DNA from: DAOPJM01 sp964490325
Lineage (GTDB): Bacteria; Bacillota; Clostridia; Christensenellales; CAG-138
NCBI GenBank assembly: GCA_964490325.1
Contig: CAZBBX010000041.1
Coordinates: 1 to 16,761, forward strand
Direction: 5' to 3'
DNA length: 16,761 nucleotides
This document shows, piece after piece, positions 1 to 6,379 of this stretch (position 1 is the first letter of the stretch; each line of letters begins with the position of its first letter). A program made the translations under genes and the position numbers. Below the pieces are notes generated by a model that saw nothing but the letters and a program-made list of their open reading frames with translations, had not been told where the DNA came from and searched no databases.

Positions 1-38
1 CTTCCGTCTCACCCAACCTGCTCATGAGTTTACACGGT

Positions 39-65
39 ATTATTTTACACTAACCTTGTTGTCAA
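39..65 (-). promoter_or_regulatory. Possible divergent promoter reading off the left edge
   Basis: On the minus strand there is a perfect -35 hexamer TTGACA (65-60). It is followed 15 nt later by AATAAT (44-39), or 17 nt later by the weaker TAATAC (42-37). The plus strand here also carries two copies of TTTACAC (29-35 and 44-50), 15 nt apart, which could be a regulator site. A gene transcribed leftward would begin outside the window, so this cannot be tested here. The -35 lies on top of the nagA promoter, suggesting a shared divergent control region. Confidence 0.35.
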
Positions 66-84
66 TACGCGTCTGTGCTATACT
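56..84 (+). promoter_or_regulatory. nagA promoter with extended -10, predicted leaderless
   Basis: The -35 is TTGTTG (56-61), followed by a 17-nt spacer and -10 TATACT (79-84), with the extended element TGC just before it (76-78). The first ATG of nagA (91) lies exactly 6 nt after the -10, where transcription normally starts, so the transcript would have no leader or at most a very short one. If translation begins at the second ATG (103), the leader would be about 12 nt and include AAGGACAGG as ribosome-binding site. Confidence 0.55.
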
Positions 85-90
85 TGCGGC

Positions 91-1260
91 ATGAAGGACA
101 GGATGCTTGTATTTTCGGGGAATCGGCTGTATGGGGAGGATCATCGCTTTCACTGCGGTGCTTTTGTTGTACAAAAAGGGCGTATCACCGCCTTTTATGA
201 CGATGCGGCAACGCTTTTAAAACTTGATCCTGTTGATCGTATCGACTTTGGCGACAGCTATGTCATCCCATCCCCCATCGACCTGCACACCCACGGCAAC
301 AGCGGCTTTGACTTCACCCATGCAAACAGCGCTGCGTTTTCGACCTGTGCAAGCTATCTTGCATCCCGCGGCGTAGGCGCGTTCCTGCCGATCCTTGCTT
401 CCGCAAGCATTGACACGCTTCTTGCCGCCTGCAGGCAGACGGCGGACTTCATGCGCAGTCACCGCAACAAGTCCGCGGCCGTCTGCGGACTGTATCTGGA
501 AGCGCCTTTTCTTTCACAAAATAAATGCGGCGCACAGAACGCAGCCTTCCTCGCCGCGCCCGACATTGACCTTTTTATGCGCCTGTGGGACGCTTCCCAA
601 GGACAGATCCTGCTCGTCTGCATCGCTCCCGAATTGGAAGGTGCGCTGCCGTTCATTCGAGAAGTCAGCAAAAAGACGCATGTTTCGCTTGCGCACACGC
701 TTGCCTCCTATGAGCTTGCCTCTGCCGCCTTTGACGCGGGTGCGGATCACTTGACGCATATGTGGAACGCCATGCCGCCTCTGCTGCACCGCGCCCCCGG
801 GCCGATCGCCGCTGCTGCGGAGCGGGACAACATCACGGTCGAATTGATCGCGGACGGCGTGCATGTGCATCCCACCATGCTGCGCTTGGCCTTCCGTCTC
901 TTTGGCGCGGCGCGCATCTGCCTAATCAGCGATTCCCTGTCCCTTTGCGGCGCAAAAACAGAGCAGGGGCTGCTTGCGGATGTTCCCATTCATCGGGAGG
1001 GAAGTACTGCACGCCTTTGTGACGGCACCTTGGCGGGAAGCGCGGTCGACCTAACAGAACTTATCCGCATTGCTGTCGGTAACGGCGTTCCCTTGGTGCA
1101 GGCCGTGTGTGCCGCCGCGGATACGCCCGCAGTGTATTTGGGCATGGAAAAGGAGCGGGGACGCCTTGCTGTCGGCAGAAGGGCGGATCTGACCGTTTTG
1201 AACGCGGCACTTGAACGCGAGGCCGTCTATCTGGGCGGCGAACGCGTGTTTCCCGCATAA
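91..1260 (+). CDS. nagA: N-acetylglucosamine-6-phosphate deacetylase
   Basis: Cytoplasmic amidohydrolase that removes acetate from GlcNAc-6-phosphate, giving glucosamine-6-phosphate in amino-sugar catabolism and cell-wall recycling. The 389 residues match the usual family length. Visible family motifs are the metal-site IDLHTHG (H66, H68), LEAPF with E137 as metal ligand, AHT (H202), LTHMWNAM (H223), IADGVHVH (about 253-260), the catalytic Asp in ISDS (D281) and LAGS (314-317). Two positions differ from common forms: LEGPF is LEAPF and GHT is AHT, but the metal ligands and catalytic Asp remain. No Shine-Dalgarno precedes the ATG at 91. The ATG at 103 has AAGGACAGG just upstream and is a real alternative. 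lplA follows after 11 nt, so the two are probably co-transcribed. No nagB is present in the window. Confidence 0.93.
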   Translation: MKDRMLVFSGNRLYGEDHRFHCGAFVVQKGRITAFYDDAATLLKLDPVDRIDFGDSYVIPSPIDLHTHGNSGFDFTHANSAAFSTCASYLASRGVGAFLPILASASIDTLLAACRQTADFMRSHRNKSAAVCGLYLEAPFLSQNKCGAQNAAFLAAPDIDLFMRLWDASQGQILLVCIAPELEGALPFIREVSKKTHVSLAHTLASYELASAAFDAGADHLTHMWNAMPPLLHRAPGPIAAAAERDNITVELIADGVHVHPTMLRLAFRLFGAARICLISDSLSLCGAKTEQGLLADVPIHREGSTARLCDGTLAGSAVDLTELIRIAVGNGVPLVQAVCAAADTPAVYLGMEKERGRLAVGRRADLTVLNAALEREAVYLGGERVFPA

Positions 1261-1271
1261 AGGAGGAAGAC

Positions 1272-2228
1272 ATGGCTCGGTATTACTATCTTGCAAAAAG
1301 CAACGACGCGTATATGAATCTGTCCATGGACGAGGCGCTGCTTGAAAGCCTGCAGCCCGACGATTTTTTGCTGTATTTCTATTGCAATGCCCGCGCCGTC
1401 ATCATCGGACGCAATCAAAACGCTTGGCGGGAATGTGATTTAGCGGCGCTGCAGCGTGACAAGGTGCAGCTCGTCCGTCGCTGCTCGGGCGGCGGCGCGG
1501 TCTATCACGATCTTGGTAACCTCAATTTTTCCTTCATGACGGGACGAGCCCACTATGACCTGTCGCGGCAGTTCTCCCTTGTATGCGATGCGCTTATGGA
1601 ATTTGATCTTGCCGCAGAACTTTCAGGCCGCAACGACCTGACCTTGAACGGTCGCAAGTTTTCGGGCAACGCCTTTTTGACGCGTGGAGAGATCCGCCAG
1701 CACCACGGAACGCTGCTTGTGAACGGCGATCTTGGCGTGATGCAGCGCTACTTGAAGCCCGATCCCGAAAAGTTGCGCTCTAAGGGCGTCGCCTCGGTGC
1801 GCGCACGCGTCTGTAACCTCAATGAATTTGATCCGCGCATCACGGTCGAAGCCCTTCAAACCGCCTTGCTGCGCGCCTGCGAACGAAACGGCGGCGCTCT
1901 TGCCCCCTACGCCCCGTCCAAAGCTGTGTTGGAAAAGGCGGAACACCTGCGCATGCTGCGTTCCGCCGCCGCTTGGGTGCTGGGCGAAAGCCCCGCCTTT
2001 GACTTTCGCTGCGCGAGACGATTCAGCTTTGGACAGGCGGAGCTTTGCCTTACGATCAAGCGCGGCGTTGTGGAAAGCGCCGTGCTGTACACGGATGCGC
2101 TGGATCCAAACCTCTCAGACGAGATCCGCGCTGCACTGATCGGCGTCCCCTTTCTCCCCTCCGCCTTGGCGGAAGCGCTTTCCTTTTGCCCCGAGCTTGC
2201 CGCCTTTGTCAGCGAACAAGCAACTTAG
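1272..2228 (+). CDS. lplA: Lipoate-protein ligase A
   Basis: Scavenges free lipoate: activates it with ATP to lipoyl-AMP and transfers it to a lysine of acceptor domains such as GcvH or the E2 subunits of 2-oxoacid dehydrogenases. The 318 residues show the family signature RRCSGGGAVYHD (69-80) followed by LGNLNFSF, the lipoyl-AMP binding lysine in NGRKFSGNAF (K129), HHGTLL (144-149) and KGVASVRARV (about 171-180). A C-terminal part of about 80 residues fits the LplA accessory domain, so this is the full bidomain type rather than a catalytic domain alone. The start is well supported by AAAGGAGGA ending a few nt before ATG 1272. It lies 11 nt after nagA on the same strand, an unusual pairing. 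No lipoate acceptor protein is encoded in the window. Confidence 0.92.
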   Translation: MARYYYLAKSNDAYMNLSMDEALLESLQPDDFLLYFYCNARAVIIGRNQNAWRECDLAALQRDKVQLVRRCSGGGAVYHDLGNLNFSFMTGRAHYDLSRQFSLVCDALMEFDLAAELSGRNDLTLNGRKFSGNAFLTRGEIRQHHGTLLVNGDLGVMQRYLKPDPEKLRSKGVASVRARVCNLNEFDPRITVEALQTALLRACERNGGALAPYAPSKAVLEKAEHLRMLRSAAAWVLGESPAFDFRCARRFSFGQAELCLTIKRGVVESAVLYTDALDPNLSDEIRAALIGVPFLPSALAEALSFCPELAAFVSEQAT

Positions 2229-2267
2229 CGCAGGGCAGGATCGCCATTTTTATTCGGAATACAGCAA

Positions 2268-2296
2268 AGGAAGCCCCCAAAAGAAAGGAGCTTCCT
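2268..2296 (-). terminator. Hairpin between convergent lplA and toxin genes
   Basis: Inverted repeat AGGAAGC (2268-2274) / GCTTCCT (2290-2296). On the minus strand the stem extends by one T-G wobble and two C-G pairs to 10 bp, which favours termination of the toxin-antitoxin transcript. The T-run after it is short (TTT). It may also serve lplA from the other side. It is the only hairpin seen in the 89 nt between the two genes. Confidence 0.5.
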
Positions 2297-2317
2297 GTTG
2301 TTATGGACGTGCTTATG

Positions 2318-2647
2318 CTATTCTGCCGGGATATCGGCAAGCTGTGCGCTGTAGTCTCTGCCGCTGTACATAACGCGAACAATGCTCACAACGCTTCTTT
2401 TCGTATCCGAGATATAGAAAACGCAGAAATTATCCACCGACATGCTGCGTAGACCGCGAGAACGCCATGGCTCTCTGCCATACAGTTGATACCTCTCAGG
2501 CATTTCGTCCAATCCGCAGATGCTTTTCTCAAGCCTTTTGAGCTGACCGTCTGCGTTCTGTATGGATCTTAGCTCAAAGGCGATATATTCAAAGATTCCT
2601 CGCAGATCTGCTTCCGCCTGATCGGACATTTCTACGACGTACTTCAT
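2318..2647 (-). CDS. RelE/ParE-family toxin
   Basis: Probable type II toxin of the RelE/ParE fold, 109 residues from the chosen start. The reading frame is open further upstream, but the start MKYVVEMSDQ is preferred. It gives the normal family N-terminus (AEADLRGIFEYIA) and its ATG overlaps the antitoxin stop in an ATGA arrangement (2647-2644). Family hallmarks are PERYQLY, PWRSRGLRSM (60-69), VDNFCVFY (71-78) and the C-terminal RVMYSGRDY (91-99). Such proteins act in the cytoplasm either as ribosome-dependent mRNases or as gyrase poisons; which applies cannot be decided by eye. Its ribosome-binding site is weak (AAAGAG), as expected for translational coupling to the antitoxin. It looks intact. 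Confidence 0.85.
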   Translation of the reverse strand: MKYVVEMSDQAEADLRGIFEYIAFELRSIQNADGQLKRLEKSICGLDEMPERYQLYGREPWRSRGLRSMSVDNFCVFYISDTKRSVVSIVRVMYSGRDYSAQLADIPAE

Positions 2648-2949
2648 ACACCATACTCTTTGTGGATCGAATCGAACACCTCTCCTGCCTGCTTTGTTCG
2701 TCCTGACGCGACGTCCGCACATCCCTTTTCGAGTTCCGCGTCAAGCTGATCGCTTGTCAGCCGACGCATGTCAAGGACTTGTGCAGCGGGCAGCTTCATT
2801 TCAAATGGTATCCCACGTTGCAGAATGATCTGCTTGTAATACATATTGATGGCGTTAGATACAGGGATGCCAAGAGCATTTAGGATCGCCTCAGCCTGCT
2901 CCTTTACTTCCGGCTCGATGCGAGCGTACAGGTTTGATGTTTTCGCCAT
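2644..2949 (-). CDS. RelB/DinJ-family antitoxin
   Basis: 101-residue antitoxin of the RelB/DinJ type. The N-terminal half (TSNLYARIEPEVKEQAEAIL through GIPVSNAINMYYKQI and RGIPFE) is the typical ribbon-helix-helix DNA-binding and dimerisation region. The C-terminal half (about 60-101) should wrap the toxin. It binds and neutralises the toxin and, as a complex, usually represses its own promoter. The start at 2949 has a good Shine-Dalgarno (AAGGAG, 9 nt upstream). It precedes and overlaps the toxin gene by 4 nt. A promoter and a palindromic operator candidate lie directly upstream (2992-3020). Confidence 0.88.
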   Translation of the reverse strand: MAKTSNLYARIEPEVKEQAEAILNALGIPVSNAINMYYKQIILQRGIPFEMKLPAAQVLDMRRLTSDQLDAELEKGCADVASGRTKQAGEVFDSIHKEYGV

Positions 2950-2991
2950 AGCGTTTTGCTCCTTTCTGCGACAGCGACTATTATCAAGCTA

Positions 2992-3020
2992 ATTATACGC
3001 TATTGTCCGCACAATCGCAA
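2992..3020 (-). promoter_or_regulatory. Toxin-antitoxin promoter
   Basis: On the minus strand, TTGCGA (3020-3015), a 17-nt spacer and a perfect TATAAT (2997-2992). Transcription would start near 2985, giving a leader of about 36 nt that contains the antitoxin ribosome-binding site. Confidence 0.7.
2999..3018. promoter_or_regulatory. Candidate RelB operator palindrome
   Basis: ATTGT (3002-3006) and ACAAT (3011-3015) form a perfect inverted repeat around CCGC, extended by GC/GC at the outer ends (2999-3000, 3017-3018) after one mismatch. It fills the spacer between -10 and -35 of the toxin-antitoxin promoter, the usual place for autorepression by an antitoxin or its complex. Function is inferred from position. 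Confidence 0.5.
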
Positions 3021-3046
3021 GGCATTTTTGAAGTTTTCTGCCTTGC
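3017..3046. terminator. Hairpin at the end of the long minus-strand operon
   Basis: Perfect 8-bp inverted repeat GCAAGGCA (3017-3024) / TGCCTTGC (3039-3046) with a 14-nt loop, 27 nt beyond the stop codon of the DHHW gene. There is no T-run on the minus-strand side, so it is at best a weak terminator. Its left arm touches the -35 of the toxin-antitoxin promoter, so read-through from the operon could reach the toxin-antitoxin genes. Confidence 0.35.
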
Positions 3047-3072
3047 TTTGCGCTTATTCCCAGCATCCTGTC

Positions 3073-4182
3073 TTAGCGCAGCGTCTGGCTGCTGTTCAGG
3101 ATCAAGGTGCTGTACAGGAACAGCACATCGGCGTCGCTGAAGTCTACAAAGCCGCCTACCGCATCGGTCGTCATGTACCTAAGATCGACAAGGGTGATAC
3201 TTTCGTAAGACGGGATCAGCCACGGAATCAGCGAGGATGCGAACGAGTCGCGGAAGACGATCAGCTTGCGTCCGCTTGTTGCCTGCGGGTTCTCAATGGT
3301 CAGCAGCGGACAGGCCCCCGAAAGGTACACGTCATAGCCGTCCGTCCCGTTGAAAAGCTCCTCTTGATAGACCCCTGTCGTCTTTCCCGTCTCGTAGTTG
3401 TACACGGTACAGGCTGCAAGTTCGTTGTTCGTTAAGTACGTCAGGGTATCGGGCTTGAGCGGCAGCGCCGCCTGTCCGTAATACACGCCGTAAAACGGGG
3501 AAAGCGTGTGGCTTTCATAGCTTTCGTCTGCAAGCGTTCTGTCCAGATCGAAAGCCGCGGCAAGGCGCTGTGCCACGGACGCCAGCCTTTCCTGCCGCCA
3601 ATGCGTGTCCGTGACATAGTAGTCCGATCCGTCAAGCAGCTCCCTTAGGTCGACCCTTTCGATGGAAGACGTCAAGCCCTCCTCTATCAGTTCGTACAGC
3701 CTGTTATAATCCATGGCGGGATAGCCGTTCTTGTCTGCAAGGTAATAGTTTTTGTCGGGAACGACAGCCAGCACCGCCTTGCAGCCGGAGCCTTGCACAT
3801 AACGTTCGTAAATGATGTTGATCTTCACGGCAGCCGTAGTGATAGAGCTTTCGCTCAAAGGATATTCGATCTTGCCGACACTCCCGTCCGCCAAGTACAC
3901 GCCGTTGACATCCCGCTGCAGGAACACATACCTGCGCAGGATGGAATTGAGGGTGCGGAAGCTCTCGCGCAGCGGAAACTGGTCAAGGCTGTAGCTTTCC
4001 AGATCCTCCATTGCGCTTGTGTCCAGCACGGTAGAGAGCGTCAGTTTGGGAAACTGCGCAAGCTTGCGCCTTTCGCTTTTTGACGTTGCGTCAGGTGTGC
4101 GCACGACGCCCCATACGGCAAGGATGCACAGGAAGGCCGCAAGCAGGATCACGCTTATTCTGTCTCGTAGACTATGTTTCAT
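3073..4182 (-). CDS. AlgX/AlgJ-like DHHW-family protein (probable O-acetylation partner)
   Basis: 369-residue membrane-anchored protein with one N-terminal transmembrane segment (about 8-27) and an extracytoplasmic SGNH-hydrolase-like domain. The family triad is visible: Asp and His in DTHW (192-195) and Ser in FRDSFASS (S313). VPDKNYYL (141-148) is another conserved patch. In alginate systems AlgJ and AlgX with this fold move acetyl groups onto polysaccharide, fed by the MBOAT protein AlgI. An AlgI-like MBOAT gene lies 9 nt upstream here. The ribosome-binding site AGGAGG overlaps the MBOAT stop codon, so the two are tightly coupled. The acceptor polymer is unknown: no polymerase or glycosyltransferase lies in the window. 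It is the last gene of the minus-strand run. Confidence 0.85.
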   Translation of the reverse strand: MKHSLRDRISVILLAAFLCILAVWGVVRTPDATSKSERRKLAQFPKLTLSTVLDTSAMEDLESYSLDQFPLRESFRTLNSILRRYVFLQRDVNGVYLADGSVGKIEYPLSESSITTAAVKINIIYERYVQGSGCKAVLAVVPDKNYYLADKNGYPAMDYNRLYELIEEGLTSSIERVDLRELLDGSDYYVTDTHWRQERLASVAQRLAAAFDLDRTLADESYESHTLSPFYGVYYGQAALPLKPDTLTYLTNNELAACTVYNYETGKTTGVYQEELFNGTDGYDVYLSGACPLLTIENPQATSGRKLIVFRDSFASSLIPWLIPSYESITLVDLRYMTTDAVGGFVDFSDADVLFLYSTLILNSSQTLR

Positions 4183-4191
4183 AAACGCCTC

Positions 4192-5595
4192 CTAAAAGCG
4201 GAAATACAGGAAGGGGTTGAAGCTGCCGTTGACCAGATACGCGGTGACGGCGATCAGGATCAGGATTAAGCCGATCGGATACAGTATGCTCATGGCCTTT
4301 GCGCCGCCTATCGTTTGGTCGATCCGACGATACACAAAACGGACAAGAGGCGTACTGCCGATCGCAGCAAGCAGCAAAATGGGCGCGAAGCTGCGTAGAT
4401 AGTACAGGGTCACGCTGTTGCACAGTGGGAGTCCGCCGCCGCCGAACAGTCCCGCAAAGTCGCTTCCCGCCTGCACCAAGCCGTTTGCGTTGAACAGCAC
4501 GAAGCTCAGAACGATCGCCAGCAGTACATAGACGTGACGGAAGAACGATGGGATCCTGTCCAAAAGCTTATTAAGAAAGAGCTTTTCTGCAACCAGTAAT
4601 ACCGCAAAATACAGACCCCACAGGACAAAATTCCAATCTGCGCCGTGCCACAGTCCCGTCAGCATCCAAACGATGAGAATGTTGAGGATCCAGCGCGGCA
4701 GCTTGACGCGATTGCCGCCCAGCGGGATGTAGACGTAATCGCGGAAGAAGCTTGAAAGGGTCATGTGCCAGCGCCGCCAAAACTCCGAAACGCTCGCCGA
4801 AATATACGGGTAGTTGAAGTTCTCGGGAAAGTGGAAGCCAAAGATGCGGCCAAGGCCTATCGCCATGTCGCTGTAGCCCGAAAAGTCAAAGTAGATCTGC
4901 AGCGTAAAGGCCAGCGCATAGATCCAGTAGAACAGCACGGACTTGTCTGCGCAGGCGCGAAAGCTTGTGATCAATTCGCCAAGCACATTTGCAAGAAGCA
5001 CCTTTTTCCCAAGGCCTATGAGGAAGCGCATCGCGCCGTAGGACGCGTCTGCAAAGCTGTGGGTTCGCTCCTGCAGCTCCTTTTCCACGTCCACATAGCG
5101 CACGATGGGTCCTGCGATAAGCTGCGGGAACAAGGCAACATAGGTAGCCAGCGTGAAGAAGTTGCGCTGCACCTTAGCGCGTCCGCGATACACGTCCACC
5201 GAATAGCTGATGGTCTGAAAGCTGTAAAAGCTGATGCCGATGGGCAGCGCCAGCTTGAGCAGTGGGATGCTCGTTCCGACCAATCCGTTGAAATTGCTGA
5301 GCGCAAAGTCCGCATACTTGAAAAAGGCAAGCGCAGACAGCGTGATCGCAACGGAAAGGATCAAAAACAGCTTTGCGCCGCGTTTTCCCCTGAATCTGTC
5401 GATGAGTAAGCCGAAGATCCAGCCGCAGAACGCCACACCGATGAGCAGCAGCGTGTAAACGGGTTCGCCCCAAAAATAGAAAAAGAGGCTTGCCGCAAGC
5501 AGCACTGCGTTCTTGCCTGCACGCGGTACCAAAAAGTACAGGAGCAGCACGATGGGCAGGAAATAATATAGAAAAGGTATGCTTGAAAACAGCAT
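4192..5595 (-). CDS. MBOAT-family O-acyltransferase (AlgI/DltB-like)
   Basis: 467-residue polytopic membrane protein with at least ten hydrophobic segments. It should pass acyl groups, typically acetyl, across the membrane to an outer partner. Family signatures are clear: FFKYADF (91-97), YSVDVYRGR, FPQLIAGPIVRY (156-167), IYFDFSGYSDMAIGLGRIFG (234-253), FWRRWHMTLSSFFRDYVYIPLGG with H277, and the catalytic-His motif TGLWHGADWNF with H317. Length is standard for AlgI-like proteins. The start is supported by GGAGG 6 nt upstream. The DHHW protein follows after 9 nt, the usual AlgI/AlgX pairing. A DUF4358 lipoprotein precedes it. The substrate polymer cannot be predicted. D-alanylation as in DltB is less likely because no dlt genes are present. 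Confidence 0.93.
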   Translation of the reverse strand: MLFSSIPFLYYFLPIVLLLYFLVPRAGKNAVLLAASLFFYFWGEPVYTLLLIGVAFCGWIFGLLIDRFRGKRGAKLFLILSVAITLSALAFFKYADFALSNFNGLVGTSIPLLKLALPIGISFYSFQTISYSVDVYRGRAKVQRNFFTLATYVALFPQLIAGPIVRYVDVEKELQERTHSFADASYGAMRFLIGLGKKVLLANVLGELITSFRACADKSVLFYWIYALAFTLQIYFDFSGYSDMAIGLGRIFGFHFPENFNYPYISASVSEFWRRWHMTLSSFFRDYVYIPLGGNRVKLPRWILNILIVWMLTGLWHGADWNFVLWGLYFAVLLVAEKLFLNKLLDRIPSFFRHVYVLLAIVLSFVLFNANGLVQAGSDFAGLFGGGGLPLCNSVTLYYLRSFAPILLLAAIGSTPLVRFVYRRIDQTIGGAKAMSILYPIGLILILIAVTAYLVNGSFNPFLYFRF

Positions 5596-5635
5596 TCTTG
5601 CCTCCGTTGCAGGTACGATCTTGCCTAATATAAAG

Positions 5636-5661
5636 GGGGCGGCTCATATATGGACCGCCCC
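5636..5661 (-). terminator. Hairpin between DUF4358 and MBOAT genes
   Basis: GGGGCGG / CCGCCCC (5636-5642, 5655-5661) form a perfect 7-bp GC stem with a 12-nt loop containing CATATATG. On the minus strand it is followed by CTTTATATT, a broken T-run. No clear promoter lies between it and the MBOAT start at 5595, so it may act as a partial terminator or mRNA-stability hairpin that lowers MBOAT expression relative to the upstream genes. Confidence 0.5.
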
Positions 5662-5678
5662 ACAGGGTCTTTCGTTTC

Positions 5679-6284
5679 TCAGTCGTTCTCGCCGCTGCGG
5701 GAGATCGCTTTGCCGACATTCCCGCCGTTCAGCTCGGTAAAGGCGTTCTGCACGTCCGTGACAAGCTCCTCGCTGCTCATGACCAGCAGAATGACGTCGC
5801 CGCCGTCGATCGCAAGGACGCGATCCGCCGCCACGCAGATCCATTTCCGCGCATTGACGCCATTGACGATGGCGGACTTGAGCGCCTCTTGATCCGTTCC
5901 GCTTTCTACGCGGATGAGGCAGAGCGAGAAGGCCTGCGAGCTCATCAGCGGCTCAGCGTACACGGCTTCCTTGATCCCATCTGCGTTGCTCAGCCCCAGA
6001 TAGTAGCTGAGGGAATCCGCGTTGGTCAGGTCGATCTCGGTAGGCTCGGAGAGCATGAACTCCACCGTTGTTGCCTTTTCAAGGATGGCGCTCTCCAGCT
6101 CCGCAAGCGTGGCGTAGGCTTCCGCCTCGGTGGTGGGCGCTGCACTCGGCTCCTCTGTAGGCGTTGCTTCGCTCGTAGGTTCGACGCTTGCCGTAGGCGT
6201 TGAGGTGGATGGTTCGCTCTTTTTACAAGCGGCGGCTCCCAGCAAAAGCAGGATGATCAGGATCGGCAGGATCCATTTTTTCAT
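5679..6284 (-). CDS. DUF4358-family lipoprotein
   Basis: 201-residue predicted lipoprotein. Residues 1-20 are a short signal peptide (KK, then WILPILIILLLL) ending in the lipobox GAAAC with C20 as lipidated cysteine. A Ser/Thr/Pro/Glu-rich linker follows (about 22-55), then a globular domain (about 58-195). Its pattern (EPTEIDLTNADSL...YYLGL, then VNARKWICVAADRVL, then GDVILLVMSSEE) matches DUF4358, a domain of unknown function frequent in Clostridia. It should sit on the outer face of the membrane. The start has a strong ribosome-binding site (GGAGGT). It lies just before the MBOAT and DHHW genes in the same direction. A role as an accessory to envelope acylation is inferred from position only. 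Confidence 0.82.
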   Translation of the reverse strand: MKKWILPILIILLLLGAAACKKSEPSTSTPTASVEPTSEATPTEEPSAAPTTEAEAYATLAELESAILEKATTVEFMLSEPTEIDLTNADSLSYYLGLSNADGIKEAVYAEPLMSSQAFSLCLIRVESGTDQEALKSAIVNGVNARKWICVAADRVLAIDGGDVILLVMSSEELVTDVQNAFTELNGGNVGKAISRSGEND

Positions 6285-6305
6285 TGTAGTTACCTCCGTT
6301 TCATG

Positions 6306-6327
6306 CTGTGCAATTTTGCTCGCACAG
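6306..6327 (-). other. Small hairpin in the leader of the DUF4358 gene
   Basis: CTGTGC / GCACAG (6306-6311, 6322-6327) forms a perfect 6-bp stem with a 10-nt loop just upstream of the DUF4358 ribosome-binding site. A second one (6351-6356 / 6362-6367, TTTCGT / ACGAAA) lies closer to the metallo-beta-lactamase-fold gene. Neither has a proper T-run, so the 95-nt gap holds no convincing terminator, and I see no strong promoter in it either. Confidence 0.35.
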
Positions 6328-6379
6328 ATTTAATACCCGCCAAAGGGCGTTTTCGTTGCACACGAAACAAATATATTGT

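Noticed and set aside
4765..5409. Plus-strand open frame of 214 codons inside the MBOAT gene
   Set aside because: It is antisense to a clearly conserved membrane enzyme, has no ribosome-binding site, and its product is a basic mix without family features.
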